Positions 1-8,154 of a DNA stretch of 64,000 nucleotides are shown here, in pieces (the first letter of the stretch is position 1; the number at the start of each line of letters is the position of its first letter). Under the pieces are notes generated by a model. The model had not been told where the DNA came from. It did not search any database and saw only the letters and a program-made list of their open reading frames with translations. This DNA comes from Ignavibacteria bacterium (GTDB lineage Bacteria > Bacteroidota > Ignavibacteria > Ignavibacteriales > Ignavibacteriaceae), in assembly GCA_017302895.1 (NCBI GenBank), contig JAFLBV010000001.1, positions 1,426,001 to 1,490,000 of the forward strand, given 5' to 3'. Made by a program: the position numbers and the translations under genes.

Positions 1-645
1 GATGAGGTCAGGACGCTGTTTCATGAATTTGGTCATGCCCTGCATTTCCTTCTTGCGAATGTAACTTATCCGGGTTCCTCATCTGTTCCTGCTGATTTTG
101 TTGAATTGCCTTCACAGATTATGGAGAAATGGGCTCTTCAACCTGAGGTGTTAAGGATGTATGCGAAGCACTACTCCACAGGGAAGGCGATACCGGATTC
201 CCTGATTACGAAAATTGATAAAGCCGGAAAGTTTAATCAGGGCTTTGAAACAGGTGAATATATTGCCGCATCGATTCTTGATCTCGACTGGCATACCCTC
301 ACCGATCCTTCTGAAAAAGATGTAGCTGCTTTTGAGAAACAGTCTTTGGCAAAAATGGGCATTCTACCCGAATTTCTTCCAAGATACATGACTACAAACT
401 TTCTTCATATCGCTGTTTGGGGATATGAGGCGGGATACTACAGTTATCTTTGGGCTGCTGTTTTGGATGCAGATGCCTTCGAAGCGTTTGAAGAAAAAGG
501 GATCTTTGATCAAAAAACTGCATCAGACTACAGAAAATATATCCTTGAACCTCTTGGAAGTGTCGATTTAATGGGAAATTACAAGAAATTCCGAGGCAGA
601 GAACCAAAAGTTGATGCTCTGCTAAAATCGAGAGGGTTGGAGTAG
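1..645 (+). CDS. M3-family metallopeptidase (peptidyl-dipeptidase Dcp / oligopeptidase A type), C-terminal part
   Basis: The reading frame is open from base 1, so the gene starts outside the window and only its last 214 residues are visible. The eighth visible residue begins the zinc-binding motif HEFGH (bases 22-36), followed by ALH, as in the M3 family. The rest matches the M3A C-terminal fold: DFVELPSQ, then EKWAL, a GYEAGYYSYLW stretch that lines the active site in this family, and a C-terminal GREPKVDALL segment like that of Dcp. These enzymes cleave short peptides, often in the cytoplasm or periplasm; the missing N-terminus would show whether this one is exported. The family is certain; Dcp rather than oligopeptidase A is the better guess from the C-terminal end. 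The DUF4160 gene follows after 17 bases. Confidence 0.93.
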   Translation, partial: DEVRTLFHEFGHALHFLLANVTYPGSSSVPADFVELPSQIMEKWALQPEVLRMYAKHYSTGKAIPDSLITKIDKAGKFNQGFETGEYIAASILDLDWHTLTDPSEKDVAAFEKQSLAKMGILPEFLPRYMTTNFLHIAVWGYEAGYYSYLWAAVLDADAFEAFEEKGIFDQKTASDYRKYILEPLGSVDLMGNYKKFRGREPKVDALLKSRGLE

Positions 646-662
646 ATTGGGAGTAACTAAAT

Positions 663-923
663 ATGCCTGAAATTTCTCGCTTTTATGGGATCATTATAAC
701 CATGTACTATAATGATCATAATCCCCCACATTTTCATGCCAGATATGGAGATGACGTTGTTCTGATTTCAATCGAAGATTTGGAAATTATTGAAGGAAAT
801 TTTCCGAGTAGAGCGTCTAATATGGTGTTGGAATGGGCAAAGAAAAATAAAAGTAAGCTACAAGAAAACTGGGATAACATTAGAAATGAAAAACCTGTCT
901 TTAGAATCGACCCATTAGTTTAG
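663..923 (+). CDS. DUF4160 domain protein
   Basis: Small protein of 86 residues filled by a DUF4160 domain. The signature is an aromatic N-terminus (FYGIIITMYYNDH) followed by PPHFHARYGDD, with histidines that are conserved in the family. A GGAG about nine bases before the ATG supports the start. The stop lies eight bases before the next start, and the next gene is a DUF2442 protein; DUF4160 and DUF2442 genes are commonly found side by side in bacteria, and the pair is often suspected to be toxin-antitoxin-like, but I know of no established biochemical function. No signal peptide or membrane segment is visible, so it is probably cytoplasmic. Confidence 0.85.
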   Translation: MPEISRFYGIIITMYYNDHNPPHFHARYGDDVVLISIEDLEIIEGNFPSRASNMVLEWAKKNKSKLQENWDNIRNEKPVFRIDPLV

Positions 924-931
924 GAGGAGCC

Positions 932-1231
932 ATGTATTACGATGTAAAAATTGCCAAATATATTGATGAGTACAAAATTCACATTGAATTTGAAGACGGA
1001 ACTTCAGGGGTTGTTGACCTGAGAATCTTTATTGGGAAAGGCGAAATGTCTAAAAGTCTGAAAAGTTTTGAATATTTTAAGACATTTTCGGTCAATGAGG
1101 ATTTGGGGACCATCTGTTGGGACAACGGTTATGACATTGCCCCCGAAACTCTTTATTTTCTGCTGACCGGAAGGCATAATTATAAGTCAGGACTTCCCGA
1201 CTATATCTCCGGTTTTGTAACTAAGCAGTAA
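932..1231 (+). CDS. DUF2442 domain protein
   Basis: Protein of 99 residues with the DUF2442 pattern: an N-terminal strand-rich part (VKIAKYIDEYKIHIEFEDG), a V-V-D-L-R segment, a GTICWDNGYDIAPETLY block and a short tail. The start has a strong ribosome binding site (TAGGAGGAGCC before ATG) and lies eight bases behind the DUF4160 stop, so the two genes are co-transcribed and probably translated together. The last 31 bases overlap the 3' end of the convergent nitronate monooxygenase gene. DUF2442 folds are small and DNA- or protein-binding roles have been suggested for some members; nothing here identifies a target. Confidence 0.85.
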   Translation: MYYDVKIAKYIDEYKIHIEFEDGTSGVVDLRIFIGKGEMSKSLKSFEYFKTFSVNEDLGTICWDNGYDIAPETLYFLLTGRHNYKSGLPDYISGFVTKQ

Positions 1232-2169
1232 TCAAGAGAAGTTTTGGCGAGAGAAATCTCCTGTAAAAGCTTCTGAAAAATTTCATGAACGGGCAGAATC
1301 TCCTTAACCAAACCGGAGCTCTGCCCGGCTTCGAACTGTCCTTCTTCGTAGTTCCCTTCGAAGATTCCCAGCATTTCCCGTTTCCTGCCGAGAGCTTCGA
1401 TGATTTCCTCTTTGGTAGCCCCTTTTTTCTCGAGTTCGAGAACCTGCAGTGAAAACGGATTTTTGATCATTCTTGCGAGTCCTGCATTTCGGAGTCCGAG
1501 GATTGTTCCGTTATCTGAAGCTTCAATCACCATCTGTTTATAAAGAGGATGAGCAGAAGATTCAAGTGATGCGGCAAAGAGAGTCCCAATTTGCACACCG
1601 GATGCTCCGAGAGCTAGGCAGGCAGCTACTTGGCGACCGTCAGCAATTCCCCCTGCAGCGATAACAGGGATTTTTAACGCATCAACCAGTTGTGGAATCA
1701 GGCAGAGAGTGGTTATTTCATCTGGTCCGTTGTGCCCTCCGGCTTCCACTCCTTCACCAACAACGGCATCGCAACCGACTTCCTGGGATTTGAGTCCCTG
1801 CTTTATGTTAGAAACCACATGGATAACCTTGGCGCCATTTGATTTCAATCTTTCGATATGTCGCCCTGGGTGACCCGCAGAAGTAAAGACAATTTTCACA
1901 TCTTCTTCAAGCACCACATCCACAAGAGCTGAAATATCCTCTCTGAGTTGCGGGAGGTTAACTCCGAAAGGTTTTGAAGTGGCGGCCCTGCATTTTCGAA
2001 TATGTTCTCTCAGAAGGTCAGGTTTCATTGAGCCTGCACCGATGAGACCGAGTCCGCCGTTTTCTGATACTGCGGATGCGAGCTTCCAGCCGGAGACCCA
2101 AACCATGCCACCGGAGATTATGGGGAGAGAGATGTTAAAAAGTTTTGTGATGTTTGTTTGAATTGTCAT
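1201..2169 (-). CDS. nitronate monooxygenase / FMN-dependent 2-nitropropane dioxygenase family
   Basis: TIM-barrel FMN enzyme of 322 residues, within the usual 310-360 for the NPD/FabK family. Visible landmarks are the N-terminal PIISGGMVWVSG, the GGLGLIGAG loop, PFGVNLP, VVGEGVEAGGHNG with the family's active-site histidine region, the phosphate-binding VIAAGGIADGRQV and GASGVQIGT, and a C-terminal GQSSGLV. Members either oxidise alkyl nitronates or, in the FabK branch, reduce enoyl-ACP; sequence reading cannot fully separate these, and a distinct enoyl-ACP reductase candidate lies at 23972. The gene is convergent with the DUF2442 gene and overlaps it by 31 bases. Upstream, a TTG and TAAATTTC are present but 23 bases apart, so the promoter is uncertain. 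Confidence 0.88.
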   Translation of the reverse strand: MTIQTNITKLFNISLPIISGGMVWVSGWKLASAVSENGGLGLIGAGSMKPDLLREHIRKCRAATSKPFGVNLPQLREDISALVDVVLEEDVKIVFTSAGHPGRHIERLKSNGAKVIHVVSNIKQGLKSQEVGCDAVVGEGVEAGGHNGPDEITTLCLIPQLVDALKIPVIAAGGIADGRQVAACLALGASGVQIGTLFAASLESSAHPLYKQMVIEASDNGTILGLRNAGLARMIKNPFSLQVLELEKKGATKEEIIEALGRKREMLGIFEGNYEEGQFEAGQSSGLVKEILPVHEIFQKLLQEISLAKTSLDYCLVTKPEI

Positions 2170-2266
2170 TTTATTTCAAGGAATTTTACGAAATTTATTA
2201 GTTAAAATAATATTTATTCTCAAATACGAGGATATCATCGGACTGATCTCCATTCCTTCTTTCTTT

Positions 2267-3616
2267 ATGCGTCTCAAATTCCTTCAAAACAAGGATAATT
2301 ACATCTGGTTGATACTTGTTCTGGCTCTCGTTTTGAGGTTGGGAGCGTTTTTTTCGTTTCAGCCTTGGGACCCGATTACACAAAACGAAGTTGTTCTCAG
2401 ATTCGATGCTGCTCAATATCATTCACTGGCAGTAAGTCTTACCGAGGGACATTATCAGGGAAACGCTTTTTGGGCGCCTGGTTATCCATTTTTTGCTGCC
2501 CTGGTCTACCACATTTTTGGTCCAAAACCTTGGGCTGTTTTGATGCTAAATTGTTTTATTGGGTTAATTTCAGTCTTTCTTCTTGAGAAAATGGGAACAA
2601 AGTTTTTCGGAAAGAAGACCGGACTTCTCGTAGCTCTTTTGATGGCGATTGAGCCTCATCAAATAATGTACTCTCAGATGTTTTATACAGAGAATTTGTT
2701 TATTCCGCTATTATTGGCTTCTGCTTTCTGTTTACTGCTTTATGTCGAGAAATCAGAGATCAACAAACTGATATTATCGGCTTTTTTCCTGGCATTATGT
2801 GTTTATATCAGACCCGCAGCAAATTACCTTGTCATTGTTTGGGCGGGATTTCTGCTGTATCATTTTGGCAAAAAGTGGAAGGAGGGGGGGAAGGCGGCTT
2901 CAATTTTGGCCGGAGTAATGCTACTTATTCTTTCACCCTGGTTAATAAGAAATTATGTGCTTTACGGTTACTTCGGACATACAACTAACGGTGGATTCAA
3001 TGTCGCATATATATTCGCAAGTTCGATCTATGAAAATCAGTATGGGATGACAAAGGATTCAAGTCTCGCAATTCTTCAGGACAGGGTTCAAAAATCAGGA
3101 AAAGACCTCAGCAATCCATTTATTTTGGATCAGGTCGAGGCAGAAGTCGGTTGGCAAGTTATAAAATCCCATCCGAAGGAGTACCTTGTTAATCACTTTT
3201 TTGGCAGTACAAATATTTACTTCTCACTTTCAACTAATCTTCTTGCAGAAATATTGCATATCAAGGATCAGCTTCTCGTTCAGCCGAAAGGAAGCCCTGC
3301 TTACAATCATATAGATGAATTTCTTGAGAGAAAGGCAACTCCTTTGGTGGTAGCGGGTGCCTTTATTTTGTTGTATATGACTGTTATATATTCGTTTGTT
3401 CTTCGCGGAATCCTGGTAATGTACAAAGATGGACAGAAGGAGATTCTTTTCTTTTTACTCCTGACAATTCTCTATTTTACTTTAATAATTGGTCCTTTAG
3501 GTGGAAGTGTCAGGTTCAAGGTGCCGATTACTCCCTTCTACCTGATTATTGCTGCAGTTGGAATGATCAAGTCTTTCCCCCTGATATCATTTTGGTCGAA
3601 AAAGGAGAAAGCCTGA
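2267..3616 (+). CDS. GT39-like membrane glycosyltransferase (PMT_2 / ArnT superfamily)
   Basis: Integral membrane protein of 449 residues with about ten hydrophobic segments. It has the GT-C layout: first membrane helix (IWLILVLALVLRLGAFF), then a periplasmic loop with acidic residues (RFDAAQYHSLA, about residues 47-57) and a WAPGYPFFAAL motif, the classical PMT_2 signature, followed by repeated helices with basic loops such as CVYIRPAANYL. Such enzymes transfer a sugar from a polyprenyl-phosphate carrier to lipid or protein on the periplasmic side. The polyprenyl-phosphate sugar synthase homologue at 13487 could supply the donor, which is inference. No clear ribosome binding site precedes the ATG, so the start is somewhat uncertain. 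Confidence 0.82.
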   Translation: MRLKFLQNKDNYIWLILVLALVLRLGAFFSFQPWDPITQNEVVLRFDAAQYHSLAVSLTEGHYQGNAFWAPGYPFFAALVYHIFGPKPWAVLMLNCFIGLISVFLLEKMGTKFFGKKTGLLVALLMAIEPHQIMYSQMFYTENLFIPLLLASAFCLLLYVEKSEINKLILSAFFLALCVYIRPAANYLVIVWAGFLLYHFGKKWKEGGKAASILAGVMLLILSPWLIRNYVLYGYFGHTTNGGFNVAYIFASSIYENQYGMTKDSSLAILQDRVQKSGKDLSNPFILDQVEAEVGWQVIKSHPKEYLVNHFFGSTNIYFSLSTNLLAEILHIKDQLLVQPKGSPAYNHIDEFLERKATPLVVAGAFILLYMTVIYSFVLRGILVMYKDGQKEILFFLLLTILYFTLIIGPLGGSVRFKVPITPFYLIIAAVGMIKSFPLISFWSKKEKA

Positions 3617-3633
3617 ATATAGCGATCAGAAAT

Positions 3634-3665
3634 TTGGTTACAAAGCAAAAAAATAAATATCTTTG
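3634..3665 (+). promoter_or_regulatory. Bacteroidota-type promoter upstream of the nucleotidyltransferase gene
   Basis: TTG at 3634-3636 is separated by 21 bases from TATCTTTG at 3658-3665, an exact match to the -7 element TAnnTTTG used by Bacteroidota sigma-A. The start codon at 3690 lies 25 bases downstream, allowing a short leader. The spacing is slightly longer than the usual 19-20. Confidence 0.6.
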
Positions 3666-3689
3666 TTGTTCATTTAAAAAAAATTCTTC

Positions 3690-4667
3690 ATGCGAGCAAT
3701 AATACCGGTAGCCGGCATCGGCAGCCGATTAAAACCACATACCAATACGATTCCAAAAGTGCTTCTTACCGTAGGTGACAAGCCAATTCTTGGTCATATC
3801 CTGCAGAAGCTGCTTGATTCAGGGATTCATGAAGCCACCTTTGTTACGGGTCATCTCGGCGGAATGATAAAACATTATGTCGAGAAAAACTTTCCGATGA
3901 TTGATTCTATCTTCGTTGAGCAAAAGAAGCAGGAGGGTCTCGGTCACGCGATATATCAGGCTGCGCATACTTTTGGCAACGATGAAATATTTATAATTCT
4001 CGGTGATACAATATTTGATGTCGATCTGGATAAGGTTTTCTCATTGGGAGCAAGTGCATTAGGGCTTAAATATGTAGACGACCCCCGCAGGTTTGGTGTC
4101 GCAATAATTGAGGACGGAGAAATTAAACAGCTTGTTGAAAAGCCGGAAGTTCCACCTTCAAACATGGCTATTGTGGGTTTGTATTACATAAGGAATTCGG
4201 AAAAACTTGCAGAGTGTCTCAAGCACAACATCGACAAAGATATCCGCACCCGTGGTGAATTCCAGTTGACGGACGCACTTCAGATGATGCTCGATCAGGG
4301 AGAGAAAATGGTGCCATTCACTGTGGATGGCTGGTATGATTGCGGTAAACCTGAAACTTTATTGGAGACAAACAGGTTTTTATTATCGAAGCACCATGAT
4401 TCAAACGGGAGTGGCAAAGTTGTTATTAACCCGCCATGCTACATACATCCCAGCGCAGTAATTATAAATTCCGTTGTCGGACCCTTTGTTACCATTTCAG
4501 AGGGGGTAAAAATTTCGGAGTCGGTAGTAAAAAATTCTATTATAGGACCCCATGCCGAGGTGGAGAGATGTATCTTTGAAGATTCTCTGATCGGTGCAAA
4601 TTCATTTTTGCGGGGAAAATACACCCGGGTAAATACCGGTGATTCATCAGAAATTGATTTTAATTAA
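3690..4667 (+). CDS. sugar-1-phosphate nucleotidyltransferase (glucose-1-phosphate thymidylyl/uridylyltransferase-like) with left-handed beta-helix tail
   Basis: 325 residues. The N-terminus carries the nucleotidyltransferase signature [11 protein letters not shown] followed by PKVLL and [10 protein letters not shown], then LGDTIFD with the metal-binding Asp around residue 108, VEKP near residue 149, and [15 protein letters not shown]. The last 70 or so residues show hexapeptide-like periodicity ([28 protein letters not shown]), a short left-handed beta-helix. It should make a nucleotide sugar for surface polysaccharides, fitting the glycosyltransferase genes upstream and at 10-20 kb. Whether the product is dTDP-, UDP- or GDP-linked cannot be read safely. 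metK follows after 26 bases, so the gene may be co-transcribed with the SAM-cycle genes. Confidence 0.85.
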   Translation: MRAIIPVAGIGSRLKPHTNTIPKVLLTVGDKPILGHILQKLLDSGIHEATFVTGHLGGMIKHYVEKNFPMIDSIFVEQKKQEGLGHAIYQAAHTFGNDEIFIILGDTIFDVDLDKVFSLGASALGLKYVDDPRRFGVAIIEDGEIKQLVEKPEVPPSNMAIVGLYYIRNSEKLAECLKHNIDKDIRTRGEFQLTDALQMMLDQGEKMVPFTVDGWYDCGKPETLLETNRFLLSKHHDSNGSGKVVINPPCYIHPSAVIINSVVGPFVTISEGVKISESVVKNSIIGPHAEVERCIFEDSLIGANSFLRGKYTRVNTGDSSEIDFN

Positions 4668-4693
4668 ACAGTCTAAACGAGGAAAAAACCAAG

Positions 4694-5839
4694 ATGTCAT
4701 TTTATTTCACATCTGAATCGGTGTCTGAAGGACACCCCGATAAATTGTGCGATGCTATTTCCGATGCGGTTCTTGATGCCATATACGAGCAGGACCCCAA
4801 CTCTAGAGTAGCTTGCGAAACCTATGCCACTACCGGACTTGTTGTAGTAGGTGGCGAGATAACCACAAATGCATACATCGATCTTAATAAAGTAGTAAGA
4901 CAAACAATCGAAGAGATCGGCTATACCAAATCAGAATATAAATTTGCTGCTGAAAGTGTTGGTATTGTCAATGTAATGCATGAACAGTCAAGAGACATTG
5001 CAATGGGAGTTGATACAGGCGGTGCCGGAGATCAGGGTATTATGTTTGGATTTGCATGCGATCAGACAGAAGAATTGATGCCTTTGCCGATAGTTCTTTC
5101 ACACAAACTGGTGGCAAAACTTGCAGAGATCAGAAAATCCAACAATGGTTTGATGAAATGGTTGAGACCCGACTCAAAATCACAGGTCACAGTTGAATAT
5201 TCTGATGACAAAACCCCGCTTCGCGTTGATGCAGTGGTAATTTCCACTCAGCACGATGCAGATGTCGATCAAGAGACCATCAAAAATGAAGTTATTGAAA
5301 ATGTAATAAAGACGGTGATACCTGCAAATCTTCTCGATGAAAACACCAAATTCCACATCAATCCGACCGGAAGATTTGAAATTGGCGGACCACACGGAGA
5401 TACAGGTCTTACAGGCAGAAAAATCATTGTTGACACCTACGGTGGATGGGCTCCTCATGGTGGTGGTGCATTTTCGGGAAAAGATCCTTCCAAAGTTGAC
5501 AGAAGTGCCACTTACGCAGCCCGTCACATCGCAAAGAATGTAGTTGCTGCAGGACTTGCGAAAGAATGCCTGATTCAGGTTGCTTACGCGATCGGTGTCG
5601 CTCAGCCTGTTTCGATATTTGTTAACACCTATGGTACCGGAAAGATTGAAGACAAAGCGATTGCAAAAATGATCGAAAAAGAAGTTGATCTTACACCAAA
5701 AGGAATTATTGAAAGACTTCAACTCAGGAGACCCGTTTACAGAGCAACCGCAGCATACGGTCACTTTGGCAGAAGTGGAGACGGATTTACCTGGGAGAAA
5801 CTCGACCTGGTAGATACTTTCAAGAAATACGCTAATTAA
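4694..5839 (+). CDS. metK: S-adenosylmethionine synthetase
   Basis: 381 residues, full length for MetK. It makes S-adenosylmethionine from methionine and ATP. The signature [21 protein letters not shown] is at the N-terminus; the [10 protein letters not shown] motif lies near residue 116, [13 protein letters not shown] with the phosphate-binding loop near 228, and [16 protein letters not shown] near 254, all conserved. A GGAAAA stretch precedes the ATG. The next gene is ahcY, so the methyl donor and the enzyme that clears its by-product are made together. I looked for a SAM riboswitch: the upstream gap is only 26 bases, too short to hold one. Confidence 0.98.
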   Translation: MSFYFTSESVSEGHPDKLCDAISDAVLDAIYEQDPNSRVACETYATTGLVVVGGEITTNAYIDLNKVVRQTIEEIGYTKSEYKFAAESVGIVNVMHEQSRDIAMGVDTGGAGDQGIMFGFACDQTEELMPLPIVLSHKLVAKLAEIRKSNNGLMKWLRPDSKSQVTVEYSDDKTPLRVDAVVISTQHDADVDQETIKNEVIENVIKTVIPANLLDENTKFHINPTGRFEIGGPHGDTGLTGRKIIVDTYGGWAPHGGGAFSGKDPSKVDRSATYAARHIAKNVVAAGLAKECLIQVAYAIGVAQPVSIFVNTYGTGKIEDKAIAKMIEKEVDLTPKGIIERLQLRRPVYRATAAYGHFGRSGDGFTWEKLDLVDTFKKYAN

Positions 5840-5884
5840 TTTGTTTTATACACTCGATTATATGAAAATCAGGAGTCTTATTTA

Positions 5885-7162
5885 ATGGATCACAAACAAG
5901 GTCACTACAAAGTTAGAGACATTTCCCTCGCTGAAGCGGGAAGAATGAAAATAGAGTGGGCAGAGTCAAGAATGCCCGTAATGATGAAAATCAGAAAAGA
6001 AGTTGAAGTCACAAAACCGTTGGCAGGTTACAAAATCGCCGGCTGTCTTCATGTTACAAAAGAAACTGCAGTTCTCATCGAAACCCTTTCTGCAGCAGGT
6101 GCAAAAGTTTCATGGAGCGGATGCAATCCACTTTCTACTCAGGATGACATTGCAGCAGCTCTTGCCGCCAATGGAACCGAAATTTATGCATGGCACGGAA
6201 TGAATGTTGAAGAATTCTACTGGTGCATCGAACGCACACTCGACATGAAACCAAACCTTACACTCGATGATGGCGCTGATCTTATCTTCACAGTTCACAA
6301 CAAATTCCCTGAACTCATTCCTACCATAATTGGTGGTACAGAAGAGACTACAACCGGTGTTCACAGACTTAGAGCAATGGCAGATGCAGGTGCATTGAAA
6401 TATCCTGTAATTGCAGTAAATGATGCTGAAACAAAATGGGATTTTGATAATGTGTTCGGAACAGGTCAGTCATCAATCGATGGTATTCTCAGAGCTACAT
6501 CAATTCTGCTTGCAGGTAAAAACTTCGTGGTAGCCGGTTACGGTCACTGCGGAAGTGGTGTTGCAAAGAGAGCCCAAGGAATGGGTGCAAATGTTATAGC
6601 TACCGAAGTTAAACCTACTGCAGCTCTCAAAGCTACACTCGAAGGTATGCGCGTCATGACAATGGATCAGGCTGCAGCTATCGGCGATGTATTCATTACA
6701 GCTACCGGTATCAAAGATATCATTGTAAAGAGACACTTCGAAGTAATGAAAGATGGCGCAATTATCTGCAACACCGGTCATTATGACTGCGAAATCAATA
6801 TCAACGATCTCGAAGCAATCGCTGTGAAGAAAAGAACTGTTCGTCCAAACAACGAAGAGTACACCCTTGCTGACGGAAGAAAAATATATCTTCTTGCACA
6901 GGGCAGACTTGTAAATCTCGCCGCTGCTGAAGGACATCCCTCTGAAGTTATGGATATGTCATTTGCCAATCAGTTCATGTCACAGGTTCGCCTCGCAACT
7001 GAACACAAGAATGGCAATAAACTTGACAACAAAGTTTATGACATTCCTGAAGCTCAGGATCAGGAAATCGCCGGAATCAAACTTTCTACTCTTGGTTACT
7101 CAATCGACAAATTGACACCGGAACAGATTGAATACATGGACGATTATTCAGCAGGAACCTGA
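5885..7162 (+). CDS. ahcY: adenosylhomocysteinase (S-adenosylhomocysteine hydrolase)
   Basis: 425 residues. It hydrolyses S-adenosylhomocysteine to adenosine and homocysteine, relieving product inhibition of methyltransferases. Conserved pieces include AGCLHVTKETAVLIETL, GCNPLSTQDDIAAAL, the NAD-binding GYGHCGSGVAKRAQGMGA near residue 218, and GRLVNLAAAEGHPSEVMDMSFANQ near the end. The dinucleotide loop reads GHCGSG rather than GDVGKG, and the chain is short with no KYRY-like C-terminus; both are features I associate with the archaeal/Thermotoga-like class. AGGAG lies nine bases before the ATG. The adenosine produced could be used by the adenosine deaminase at 52910, and homocysteine by the CBS-like enzyme at 8155 (inference). 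Confidence 0.97.
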   Translation: MDHKQGHYKVRDISLAEAGRMKIEWAESRMPVMMKIRKEVEVTKPLAGYKIAGCLHVTKETAVLIETLSAAGAKVSWSGCNPLSTQDDIAAALAANGTEIYAWHGMNVEEFYWCIERTLDMKPNLTLDDGADLIFTVHNKFPELIPTIIGGTEETTTGVHRLRAMADAGALKYPVIAVNDAETKWDFDNVFGTGQSSIDGILRATSILLAGKNFVVAGYGHCGSGVAKRAQGMGANVIATEVKPTAALKATLEGMRVMTMDQAAAIGDVFITATGIKDIIVKRHFEVMKDGAIICNTGHYDCEININDLEAIAVKKRTVRPNNEEYTLADGRKIYLLAQGRLVNLAAAEGHPSEVMDMSFANQFMSQVRLATEHKNGNKLDNKVYDIPEAQDQEIAGIKLSTLGYSIDKLTPEQIEYMDDYSAGT

Positions 7163-7168
7163 TTTATT

Positions 7169-7206
7169 TAGCTATGATCTGTTAGCTATGAACTATGAGC
7201 TGATAG
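7169..7206 (+). repeat. short dispersed repeat behind ahcY (AGCTATGAACTATGA family), copy 1
   Basis: Seven bases after the ahcY stop the sequence alternates AGCTATGA, TAGCTATGAACTATGAGCTGATAG. The core TTAGCTATGAACTATGA reappears, reverse complemented, at 49661-49692 directly behind the stop of the minus-strand gene serA. In both places the repeat has the same orientation relative to the preceding gene. Confidence 0.7.
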
Positions 7207-7225
7207 TGATTTAGATTTAGTGTTT

Positions 7226-7253
7226 AAGGCTGCTCGAAAGGGTGGCCTTTTTT
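7226..7253 (+). terminator. Rho-independent terminator of ahcY
   Basis: AAGGC (7226-7230) pairs with GCCTT (7245-7249) around a loop, followed by a run of T to 7253. The stem is short but the T tract is clear. It closes the metK-ahcY transcript. Confidence 0.6.
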
Positions 7254-7357
7254 ATTATAAAGCTGGATTTTTCCTGCTCAAAATTACAGGATTTCTGCAT
7301 TATTGAATAATTGCATTAATTTGTTCTTCATTTTTTTGATTTTTGGAACAGAAACCG

Positions 7358-7972
7358 ATGGAATTGTACGAGCTTCATCCGATAACACCGCAGAAGAGAT
7401 TTATCACAAAAGCTGCCGAGTCTCTCCGTGCAGGGGAAATAGTGATATTTCCGACTGACACATATTACGGAATGGGGTGCAGTATTTATGCCAAAGGGGC
7501 ACTTGAGCGCCTTTTCTCGATCAAGAATGAAACGAGGGACAAGCTGTTCAGTTTTATTGTTCCCGATCTCAAAGACATATCCACACATGCCCGAGTCTCC
7601 GATTTTGCTTACAAAAAGATGAGAAAATTGCTTCCGGGTCCATACACATTCATCCTTCCTGCGGCAAGGGAAGTGCCAAAAAGATTGTGGTCGAAAAGAA
7701 AAACAGTGGGTATCAGGGTTCCCGATCATGCAATAGCGATTGAACTCGCCAGGGAACTCGGACATCCGATCGTCAGTACCTCCACAACCAACAGAAGAGG
7801 TGACATTCTTACACGACCTGAGGAGATTGAATCAGTTTTGGGGTTTGCAGTCGATGTTATGCTTTCAGCAGGTTATGTCCCAAACCAGCCCTCAAGTGTT
7901 ATTGACCTAAGTGGTGATGAACCCGTAATTATCAGAGAAGGAGCCGGGGATATCAGCTCGTTTGAAGATTGA
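7358..7972 (+). CDS. YciO-like protein of the Sua5/YciO/YrdC family
   Basis: 204 residues from the ATG at 7358. The family fold binds RNA-like substrates and ATP; Sua5/TsaC members make threonylcarbamoyl-AMP for tRNA t6A. The sequence matches E. coli YciO more closely than TsaC: HPITPQKRF at the start, IVIFPTDTYYGMGCSI, FSFIVPDLKDISTHA, GPYTFILPAAREVP, KTVGIRVPDHAIA, SSVIDLSGDEPVIIREGAGD. A second family member, more TsaC-like, is at 38295, so this one is unlikely to be the only t6A enzyme. The frame extends five codons upstream to a TTG at 7343, but the ATG aligns with YciO and has GGAA nine bases before it. Confidence 0.88.
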   Translation: MELYELHPITPQKRFITKAAESLRAGEIVIFPTDTYYGMGCSIYAKGALERLFSIKNETRDKLFSFIVPDLKDISTHARVSDFAYKKMRKLLPGPYTFILPAAREVPKRLWSKRKTVGIRVPDHAIAIELARELGHPIVSTSTTNRRGDILTRPEEIESVLGFAVDVMLSAGYVPNQPSSVIDLSGDEPVIIREGAGDISSFED

Positions 7973-7979
7973 GGGAATG

Positions 7980-8027
7980 CAATAATCCAATAATCCAATA
8001 ATCCAATAATGCAGTAATGCAATAATC
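7980..8027. repeat. six-copy 8-bp tandem repeat (CAATAATC)
   Basis: Units read CAATAATC three times, then CAATAATG, CAGTAATG and CAATAATC, in exact 8-base register. The array begins eight bases after the YciO-like stop codon. It lies in a non-coding gap of 182 bases between convergent genes and has no open frame. Such arrays usually vary in copy number by slippage. Confidence 0.85.
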
Positions 8028-8088
8028 TTTTGTTCTTAGACGAGTGCGGTGGCTGATTTCATGCTCTAAATTAATCCCTCTGCAAATA

Positions 8089-8152
8089 CGAACATTTTTG
8101 CTTTAAAGCAAAAAAACACGCGAACATTTTTGCTTTAAAGCAAAAAAACACG
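8089..8152. repeat. perfect 32-bp tandem duplication carrying a palindrome; likely bidirectional terminator
   Basis: Bases 8089-8120 and 8121-8152 are identical. Each copy contains the palindrome TTTTTGCTTTAAAGCAAAAA followed by further A residues, so transcripts from either side would form a hairpin flanked by U. It sits two bases beyond the stop of the minus-strand CBS-like gene and 116 bases beyond the YciO-like gene, the right place for a shared terminator of two convergent genes. The stem is AT-rich, so termination strength is uncertain. Confidence 0.75.
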
Positions 8153-8154
8153 AA

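Noticed and set aside
4668..4693. SAM riboswitch before metK
   Set aside because: Only 26 bases separate metK from the previous gene; no aptamer can fit.
5180..5764. Minus-strand open frame of 194 residues inside metK
   Set aside because: Shadow of metK, Cys- and Asn-rich translation with no motif.
7980..8152. CRISPR array
   Set aside because: Repeats are 8 or 32 bases in direct tandem with no spacers, and no cas gene is near.
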